From positions 1-64,000 of the forward strand of contig NW_026516212.1 of the NCBI RefSeq assembly GCF_025602895.1: a stretch of DNA of 64,000 nucleotides, read 5' to 3'. The position numbers and the translations under genes are program-made. Below are positions 57,310-64,000 of the stretch, in pieces. The DNA comes from Polychytrium aggregatum (lineage: Eukaryota; Chytridiomycota; Chytridiomycetes; Polychytriales). Under the pieces are notes generated by a model. That model was not told where the DNA came from. It searched no databases and worked only from the letters and a program-made list of their open reading frames with translations. Each line of letters starts with the position of its first letter. Position 1 is the stretch's first letter.

Positions 57310-58198
57310 CCCTTTCAGGGAGACTGTGTCCCGACGAATCCGACAACCAATGCCAGACGGACGATGCTTGGGGCGCATTTCGGATCCACCCGTGTCGGCA
57401 GATGTCGTAGATCTGCTGGGCGCTGTCGTGATAACCACCTCGAGCGCATTCGACCAGAAGATTCAAGGCTCTGGTCGGGTTGGCATCAGTACCTCTGCCA
57501 TATCGATAGCATTCGTGGAGGGCGAACTTGACCTTCAGTTCGGATGCGTCCAATGACTCGAGCCACTGAAAGTACGCCTGGTTGATCTCGATCGATGGTG
57601 ATCCGAGGAAGATGTCACGTTCTTCGAGGAGGAAGTCGTCGAGCGCCTTGGATTTGTTGCTCAAGACGGAAAGGCATTTGCTGACGATTTCGCCATTCCA
57701 GACCATGCGCTTGACAAACCACATTGCAGTGGGGACGTGCTTGGCCTCGAGGAGTCGTCGTACGATCTGGAACTCGGAGTTGTCTCGGCGGAAACGAGTG
57801 ACGACTCGGACGAACTCGGCTGAAACCACGGTCCCCGGAATGAACTTGAACCACTTGAGGTTGAAGGCAACTGGTCCAGCAGGGAAATACTTGACCAGTT
57901 GGACGCAGTCATCGGAGAGGAGCCTGGTGTGGTGTTGCTTGTTGAACCACTCGGCCCAGATGCGAATCCCCACGGTCTTGGTCGAGAGCAGAGCCCTCAC
58001 GTCGCTGGAAGTTGCCTTGAGCTTCGCGAGACTGCAAGCGGGGAGCATCTCGATCAGCTCGGGGACCGAGAGGACGACCAGGAGGACAGAAAGGGTTTCT
58101 TCGATTCCCAAGGAGACCAGTTGTTCATGGACACGTTGGCGCTTGGCAGTACGGGTGCTCATCGAGCGGGTGATGCGCTTGGTAGCCTGGGAGGACAT
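57310..58198 (-). pseudogene. Split F-box/Sel1-like gene, 5' part
   Basis: ATG at 58198 (MSSQATKRITRSMST); earlier in-frame ATGs exist (58258) but the sequence before 58198 looks like leader. An N-terminal basic stretch is followed by an F-box-like helix set (LVVLSVPELIEMLPACSLAKLK), a middle region (WAEWFNKQHH, FNLKWFKFIPG) and Sel1-like motifs (LHECYRYGRGTDANPTRALNLLVECARGGY). It runs into LTR B2 after PER and gains a false tail. F-box proteins recruit targets to SCF ubiquitin ligases; the role here is unknown. Confidence 0.83.
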
Positions 58199-58392
58199 GG
58201 CGATGAAGGAAAGTTGGCTAGACGGGGTGCTCCAGCAACGCACACCGGGCTCCCTCATATACCCCATGCCCGGCCGCTTGGGGACGATTGTGTCTGTCAC
58301 TCGAATTCCTGTCACTCGAATTCCTGTCAGCCATGACAGATTCTACCATTCCTGTCAGCCACGTGATCCAAATTGAGACGATACGGTCCGTG

Positions 58393-58647
58393 CACGCGCT
58401 ACTCCGCTGTAGTCGGTGGTTTGCGCATTGGGAAGCGCGCACCGTCTTGCAACGTGATGCCGCGGGTTCGATCCCCGTATCCCACCATCGGGGCGTATCT
58501 TTGGCCGCCCTCGGAGGAAGTTAGTCCGCCCCCATCTGGTGATAGCGGATGACGCACGAGCTCCCTCAGAGTTCATGCCGAGCGTGCCGGTGGGGCCCAG
58601 CTGCTTAAGCCTTTGGTCGCTATTGGTGCGTTCCGAACTTTTTTTTT
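58393..58647 (+). ncRNA. Possible RNA polymerase III transcript with tRNA-like B box
   Basis: A B-box match GGTTCGATCCC at 58465-58475 lies in a T-arm-like stem. Upstream is a strong hairpin (GCGC-attgggaa-GCGC within GGTG...CACC), and a run of nine T at 58639-58647 would end Pol III transcription. The segment 58520-58635 is GC-rich and structured. It does not fold as a normal tRNA because the 3' ATCCCAC has no partner where the 5' acceptor strand should be. Could be a tRNA-derived SINE, an intron-containing or decayed tRNA, or another Pol III RNA. Confidence 0.3.
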
Positions 58648-58759
58648 CACCACTCTCGACGCCTGATTTTTGCATCGTTACGAAACATCATCCGGGACAA
58701 CACCCCACACCCCACGCTCGAAAATAGAGTTTCGCATGAATGGACGTCACTTTATTGAT

Positions 58760-60979
58760 TTAATCATTGGAAACAAACGACTCGACGAAAATATAAACGG
58801 GCTCGGGACGATCGTGAAGGCGGCGATAGTTCTCACCCCAGGTGATGCGCTTAGAACACTGGTGCATATTCTGATTCACCACCAACTGCTGGATAACAAA
58901 GCGACAGGTATCCATATAGGAGGGGAACTTGAATGACTTGGAAATGTCCAGCTTCACCAGGCTCGTAACGTTCAATCCGGCAAAATCCAAGAAGCTCCTT
59001 GGCATGACGATGTGTTGAAGATTGGGGATTTCAGGCATACCTGCGAAACTCCTGAGCCTGGTGCACTTGGAGAGATCGAGTTTATGGAGGTTTGTGCGAG
59101 GTAGCTTGTTCAATTCGTTCAGGAACTTGAAATTCTCGGGAAGTGCCAATGAGCGAAGAGTCACCACATTCTCGAGGTGTGCGTCGATTTCAACCATATT
59201 GATACAGCGGGAGAGATCAAGACTGGCCAATCTGGGAAGCGTTGCGTCGGCCAGTGGTTCAAGGGAGACGACATCCTTCGGCAACTTAAGCTCGAGCAGC
59301 TGTGGAACCGTCTTCGTGATGCCCAAGAGAGACACCAGCTGTTCACAATTCTCCAGTCCAGTGATAGTTGTCATGGCCGGAAGGTTCAAGGGCATCCCAA
59401 AGAGATTCAAGGTTGTGCCAGGCGGGATCTCCAAATTCTTGAGTCGGGGAAGGGTGAACGGAAAGTCGGATAGTCTCGTCAAGTTTCGGTTATTGACAAT
59501 CCCAGTAAGGAGCTCGAGCTCCTTCATAGACTTGGGAAGGCCGGCCGTGGTCTCGAGGCTCGTCGGAAGTCGGAGAACTTTCAACTTGTCCATCGCCGAG
59601 GGCATCTTCACAATTGACTCGAGAGAGGTGCAGCCTGAAAGATCGAGCATTTCCAAACCCGAGAGCACCTCTGGCATCCTCCCGAGTTTTTGAAGACCAG
59701 AGATGCCCAAAGACAGATCAGTCAAAAATGGCATGCTTGGGAAATCGCTCCAGTGGAAAGAAACATCGGGGTTCAGCATCGGGTAAGATGTGGAGTACTC
59801 GATTGCCAATTTGACGACATTCGAAAGAGCAAGGGGCCAGTCGCCTACAGTGCTGAAAGTACAGAAATGCAAGTGCAAGAAAACATCCTGAGACACCTTA
59901 GACGACGTCCTAGGCTCTGAAGGGGTCAACATCTCGATCTGAAATCGTTCAAGGGGAAGGAGTCTATCCTGGGCACCGAGAATTCGAAGCGGGGGCTGAA
60001 CATCATCAGGGGTGCGGAAGATCAAAAGATGACGATGGGTCGAATCCACATCCTCAACCATGGGGAGATACTCAGACAACATCATGGCCGGGTCAAAGAG
60101 AGCAAAAACATCAGAGTGAACAAAATCAAACACTCCAGAGTCGAATGATTGACTCTGCTCCCTCAACTTTGCCTGAATGTATCTGGTCTTCAAGGGGCCC
60201 GTGATTTCCTTGAGGATATGCTCGAAGTGACGAACGTTGTCCGTAGGGATGCTTCTAAGCCTTTCGCACTTCATGACCGATTTGCGGAACTCGGCGTTGT
60301 TGGCCACGGCTTCCCAGAGGTGGCGCTCGGACTTGAACCAGGTCGACGAACGCGGAATCCTCAACTTGACCGGGGACTCAAAACCTCCAACGAAGCTTTC
60401 TCTTCTGCCTTCAACAAAGCAATAGAGCCCTTGGAGGACGAGGTGTAGGTTCTCGAGGTCGAAGGTGCCCCAGTCCTGCAACCCGAAATGTTCGACGATA
60501 CGTTGGCACATGGCAGGATAGGCATCATTTCGCAACACAATATCGTCCGTGTATACCATGACCATGCCTGTGCCAACGTATCTGTCAAAGTCCGGGATGC
60601 TGACTTTGAAGATCTCCTTGAGCTCGGCGTACTTCATATCTTCGGGCGGGGGCTGAGGGCCTTCATATATGCGCTTGCTGGACGTGCCGATAGGCGGGCA
60701 GTATTCTGCTCGACGCTTGCCTTTGTCCACAACGACGACTGGAGAATTTGTGGATTCGCTGGACGACGGTGTAAAATCTTCGAGGGGGTCATGCTCATCC
60801 TCAGATTCAAAGGCATCGTCGGGCAGCTCTCGTTCGATGAGTTGGGTGTCGGTGATTCGATCTCCGACGAGCAATGTATCGGACTGGAGCGACTCGTCTC
60901 CGCTGTCGTCCAGTGAACCACCACCCATGAGGGGTTTGCAGTTGCTCCTGTTTCCCGGCTTGAACTGGAATGGGTTCAT
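58760..60979 (-). CDS. Leucine-rich repeat protein
   Basis: 739 residues, ATG at 60979 (MNPFQFKPGNRSN). The N-terminus is acidic and Ser-rich with a KGKRR cluster. The middle region (residues ~130-370) may contain a degenerate F-box-like helical part. From about 400 to 690 there are irregular LRRs of the type LxxLxLSGCxSLxxI (LEMLDLSGCTSLESI, LASLDLSRCINMVEI, LHKLDLSKCTRLRSF). LRR arrays bind proteins, and many fungal F-box proteins have this layout. The upstream region shares words with that of the gene starting at 49722. Confidence 0.85.
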   Translation of the reverse strand: MNPFQFKPGNRSNCKPLMGGGSLDDSGDESLQSDTLLVGDRITDTQLIERELPDDAFESEDEHDPLEDFTPSSSESTNSPVVVVDKGKRRAEYCPPIGTSSKRIYEGPQPPPEDMKYAELKEIFKVSIPDFDRYVGTGMVMVYTDDIVLRNDAYPAMCQRIVEHFGLQDWGTFDLENLHLVLQGLYCFVEGRRESFVGGFESPVKLRIPRSSTWFKSERHLWEAVANNAEFRKSVMKCERLRSIPTDNVRHFEHILKEITGPLKTRYIQAKLREQSQSFDSGVFDFVHSDVFALFDPAMMLSEYLPMVEDVDSTHRHLLIFRTPDDVQPPLRILGAQDRLLPLERFQIEMLTPSEPRTSSKVSQDVFLHLHFCTFSTVGDWPLALSNVVKLAIEYSTSYPMLNPDVSFHWSDFPSMPFLTDLSLGISGLQKLGRMPEVLSGLEMLDLSGCTSLESIVKMPSAMDKLKVLRLPTSLETTAGLPKSMKELELLTGIVNNRNLTRLSDFPFTLPRLKNLEIPPGTTLNLFGMPLNLPAMTTITGLENCEQLVSLLGITKTVPQLLELKLPKDVVSLEPLADATLPRLASLDLSRCINMVEIDAHLENVVTLRSLALPENFKFLNELNKLPRTNLHKLDLSKCTRLRSFAGMPEIPNLQHIVMPRSFLDFAGLNVTSLVKLDISKSFKFPSYMDTCRFVIQQLVVNQNMHQCSKRITWGENYRRLHDRPEPVYIFVESFVSND

Positions 60980-61931
60980 CGTTGCGGGGGGAATAGCGAC
61001 GAAAACGCAAAAAGGGGGATGTGGGGATTTTTCTTCTCTGCCGTGCCCCAGGACCTCGGACGGCGCGAACGCGACCCTGGGGCACAGTGCTGCGCACGGA
61101 TCCACGTGTTTGAAGCGCCACCCGTGGTATGGCGACGGGCGGGATCCCGGTCATGGAGTGCGCAAGTGCCACTTCCAATATCATCTGGTCATCGATAGCG
61201 CTCCACAATCCGTGAGTTGCACGCACTTATGCATTAGATTTCGGGATTCATGGAGAGGGTGTGTCGGGGTTCTGCATTAGGTTTCATCATGGAGTGAGTG
61301 CTATTTGTACTCTCATTTGTTCTCAAGGAGTGATGTTGTCGAGTGAGGGTGTGGTTGTGTCGGTGCTGTGTATTAGAAATGAGTTTCGTGGAGTGAGGGT
61401 CTTGTCGTCGTTGCCAGCTACCCCAAAATACAGAAAATTCAAAAAATTTCAATCACTTTCTTGGCCAGGACTTTCAACCAGTTCATCCAGGACCCATGGA
61501 GTGGGGCGGGTTTCAGAGCGAACGCAGCCACTCCATGAACCATGGAGACGTTTCGGGTCATGTGTATTAGCGTAGATCAGCCGTGCATCAGGCATGGAGA
61601 GGGTGTGCATCAGGACGACGTTTTTCTGCATTAGCCTTCGAGTGGGTGTGTATTAGCGATCCGTTATCTCCCACACCACCAACATGGAGGGCGAACGTCA
61701 CCTTCCTATTCACTCACCCAAGCAAACGCCAATCCATCCCGTCATCTTCTGTGGCTAGCCTCAGCATGGCTATCCAGCCAAATGAATTCCGTGTTCGTGG
61801 TTACTGCCACAGAAACACGCGTGTCCATGAGACCCAGCCTTGCTTCCCCCAAGCCAACAAAGTCCTCCATCCCCTTGTCATCTCGCACCATTCCCTCCAT
61901 CCTCGATACCCACCAATACCCCCACCACATC
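60980..61931. other. Intergenic region with recurring ATGGAG and GCATTAG/GTATTAG words
   Basis: No convincing gene. Words such as CATGGAGTG, CATGGAGAGGGTGTG and TGCATTAG/TGTATTAG recur between 61150 and 61660 without a fixed period. The left part shares TGCTGCGCACGGAT and CCGTGAGTTG with 49920-50040. Resembles a shared regulatory region between divergent genes. Confidence 0.5.
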
Positions 61932-62699
61932 ATGACCATGTACAGCTGGATTCAGATGGTCACTCGCAAAGAGCGTGGTATCTCCATTTTCAAAGATGGA
62001 GACCGCCGCACGCCCGAGGGCCTCGATTTCGCTCGAGAGAAGACTCGTCTCCTCATCTCGGACATTCGCGCTCGCTTCTCCTCCGGCGACCAACTCCCTT
62101 TCGACCTCAGGTTCATAGAAACCCTTCGCTCTCTCCTCGACCATACCTCTGGTGAACTCGCCGATGGAGACTTGTTTCTGACCGAGGAACAGGTCATGGC
62201 CCTGCACAGCGCTGTCGTCACCCTCTATCGCGACGAACTTTCGGACGACGAAGACGATGTTTCTCGCTTCCTGCAGTACACCAAGAGCAGCATCGTCAAT
62301 GGTGTTTCGCCCGGCAAACGACAGGAATCGGCAGCGACTCCCATCGGCTCCAGCTCTCGCTTGTTTGCACGTCGCTCGACCCCCCGTCGTCTGAAGAGAA
62401 AGTCACCTCCTCACCAGAGCCCCGAGCTCGCTACCGAGGATACCCGATCTTCGCCCAGTCCCCCTACTCAAGTTCGCCGCCGACTTCCCAGCCCTGAAGT
62501 CGCAGCAGAGGTCGTCATTGAAACCACGGAGCAGGCGAACACCCCGACCAATATCGAAGATCCGATGATGATGCTCAAGCGCAGGAACCTCGAGCTCCAA
62601 AACGAGCTCCTTCTCGAACGCATCGAAACGGAACGAGCCCTCCGCCAAGAAAGGATCGCTGCCATCAGACGTGGCGACGCCAGAACGTCCTCCCACTGA
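61932..62699 (+). CDS. Unknown small charged protein
   Basis: 255 residues from the ATG at 61932 (MTMYSWIQMVTRKER); an in-frame ATG at 61782 would add 50 low-complexity residues, and I prefer the later one. The N-terminal half is folded-looking (REKTRLLISDIRARF, RFIETLRSLLDH, EEQVMALHSAVVTLYRDEL). The rest is a basic, Ser/Pro-rich linker with RRLKRKSPP and a C-terminal coiled coil (LKRRNLELQNELLLERIETERAL). Possibly nuclear. Not recognised as a known family. Confidence 0.6.
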   Translation: MTMYSWIQMVTRKERGISIFKDGDRRTPEGLDFAREKTRLLISDIRARFSSGDQLPFDLRFIETLRSLLDHTSGELADGDLFLTEEQVMALHSAVVTLYRDELSDDEDDVSRFLQYTKSSIVNGVSPGKRQESAATPIGSSSRLFARRSTPRRLKRKSPPHQSPELATEDTRSSPSPPTQVRRRLPSPEVAAEVVIETTEQANTPTNIEDPMMMLKRRNLELQNELLLERIETERALRQERIAAIRRGDARTSSH

Positions 62700-62894
62700 C
62701 TTGTTCGCTGTCAGCTACAGCTGTGATCAATATATCGCACCTATTGACCCCTTGATTTGCTTCCTGTCCCTGACGAGTCCCTGAGTGGGGCGGAGGACGA
62801 CCCTGATGTGACTTGCGCTGGATGGGGGGTTGTGATTTTCATACAAAAACCACAAGCATCTGCCACCGGCCCGCACCCCCCAACCCGATCCACC

Positions 62895-64000
62895 ATGCCT
62901 CGCAAGCGCAAAGCCCAGTCGTCCGTTTCCGCCGAACCCACCAGCTCCAAGCGAGCCAAGGCCAATCCCACAGCTCCTGCCGCAGAGCCGCCCAAACCCA
63001 CCGGCCCAGTGGTGACATGGTCGCCCACGCCCATGCCTGAGTTACCTGTCGAGATCATCCAGCTCATCTCGGACTTCATGCCTGCTGCCGCTGCTGCAAG
63101 ATTCGCCAAGACCAGTCGCTACCACCATGCCGCCGTCAACGACGTCCACTACTGGGCCGTGCGTCTCCACAAGCATCCATCCAAGCCTGCCTTCACCGAG
63201 GAGCTGAAGACCTGCAAGAGCATCATGGCCTGGATCCACTGCCTCGATACCACTCTGTGTGTGGGGTGTCGTCGCATCAGGATTCCCAGAAACAGCTACC
63301 CTTGTATTCCCTACCCCATTTGCTACAACTGCACCTTTGACCACGATTCTTGCATTTATGGGTTGGTCTCGGTCAGTACCATGTACAAGCTCTACAAGAT
63401 CAAGCCCGGAGACATGCCAACGGGATCGATCTGCATCAGCAAGAAGTGCAGATTCACCTTTGGCACCTATTACTTGCGCCCTCAGGTCATGGCCCGCGTC
63501 GCCGAGCTGCATGGGAGCTGGACCGCCTTCAAGGAGCGAGCCGTGGTCAAGAGATGCCAGAAGGGCCAGCATATCCTCGAGCGCAAGCAAAAGATCGCAG
63601 CCCTCCCCAAGAAGACGTACGAGTTCTCCAAGGACATGGTCGCCGCATTCCTCGCCAACGGCAGGGGCTGGCGTGAGCTCAAGAAGCGACTCGAGCGCGA
63701 CTATGATTTCCTGGAGACGATGAAGTCGCGCAGCTACCCGTACACACCAGCCGAATATGCCCGCTATCGAGACGAGCACATCAAGACGCCCGAGGAGCTG
63801 CTTGTGTGGATCGATCGCCACGCAGCAGGCAAAGATGCCTTCAAGGACAGCATTGTGGCGATATTCCCGGCCATCGCTGAGCGAGTCGAGCAGGCAGTCG
63901 CTGCACTCCCCGAGCTCCAGCGAGACCATCGAGTATCGTGGCTCAATGATATCATCGTCCCGCTCATGGGCGTGAGTGTCCAGGACATTCGCAGCAAGTC
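62895..64000 (+). CDS. F-box protein with Cys-rich motif, partial at window end
   Basis: Open from the ATG at 62895 (MPRKRKAQSSVSAEP) to the window edge, at least 368 residues with no stop. It has a basic N-terminus with two Lys/Arg clusters, an F-box-like motif near residue 50-90 (PELPVEIIQLISDFMPAAA, ARFAKTSRYHHAAV), a Cys cluster CVGC...C...CYNC near 118-145 that could bind zinc, and long charged helices towards the C-terminus. It is probably an SCF substrate adaptor of the lineage-expanded F-box class. The opposite strand also has long open frames, but the F-box and codon pattern favour the plus strand. Confidence 0.78.
   Translation, partial: MPRKRKAQSSVSAEPTSSKRAKANPTAPAAEPPKPTGPVVTWSPTPMPELPVEIIQLISDFMPAAAAARFAKTSRYHHAAVNDVHYWAVRLHKHPSKPAFTEELKTCKSIMAWIHCLDTTLCVGCRRIRIPRNSYPCIPYPICYNCTFDHDSCIYGLVSVSTMYKLYKIKPGDMPTGSICISKKCRFTFGTYYLRPQVMARVAELHGSWTAFKERAVVKRCQKGQHILERKQKIAALPKKTYEFSKDMVAAFLANGRGWRELKKRLERDYDFLETMKSRSYPYTPAEYARYRDEHIKTPEELLVWIDRHAAGKDAFKDSIVAIFPAIAERVEQAVAALPELQRDHRVSWLNDIIVPLMGVSVQDIRSK

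Noticed and set aside
58393-58485. A normal tRNA gene
   Set aside because: The B box fits, but no 5' acceptor strand pairs with the 3' ATCCCAC and the A box is poor.
63042-63929. A 295-residue minus-strand gene at the right edge
   Set aside because: The opposite strand carries an F-box protein with consistent domain order and codon use; the minus frame shows no domain.

Overview
The window looks like nuclear DNA of an early-diverging fungus, most probably a chytrid (inference). The evidence is Ty3/gypsy chromoviruses, Sel1-repeat and F-box gene families, intron-poor GC-rich genes, and a Fanzor gene inside a Tc1-like transposon. More than half of the sequence is transposable elements, most of them very young: LTR pairs of equal length that look identical, with perfect 5-bp target duplications.

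Layout. 1-17941: chromovirus A1 (minus), starting inside its LTR and nested with element B1 (908-7316, plus) and element C1 (9592-15666, minus). 17961-24357: a tightly packed cluster of a gene of unknown function, a 3-TM membrane protein, a small ORF, a fibre-like protein with an S74 intramolecular chaperone domain, and an SF1 helicase/RecB-like nuclease. The last two are broken by frameshifts, and the cluster has a viral (giant-virus-like) flavour. 24463-36728: a kinase-Sel1 protein, three further Sel1-type genes, a solo B LTR on a stop codon, a non-autonomous gypsy element D splitting one Sel1 gene, and thymidylate kinase. 37006-47674: an unknown gene, a 35-bp tandem repeat, a relic Fanzor right end, then the centrepiece: a Tc1/mariner (DD34E) transposon with 26-bp TIRs and TA duplications carrying both a transposase and a Fanzor1 RNA-guided nuclease. 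Chromovirus A2 (42069-47535) sits in the last codons of that Fanzor. 47614-50550: a host gene whose C-terminus is now encoded by the transposon end, then an intergenic region. 50551-58198: an F-box/Sel1-like gene split by element B2. 58199-64000: a possible Pol III ncRNA, an LRR protein, a small charged protein and a partial F-box protein.

The retroelements share a design. Gag and Pol lie in different frames joined by a -1 slip at GGGAAAC or GGGAAAT. Elements B and C carry a 12-nt primer-binding site exactly complementary to the predicted 5' end of their own transcript (Tf1-like self-priming), whereas A has a tRNA-type TGG site. Element insertions repeatedly fall at or near the 3' ends of genes. 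The first ~4 kb carries homopolymer indels and a 65-bp flank duplication, which suggests low consensus quality or a chimeric join inside B1.
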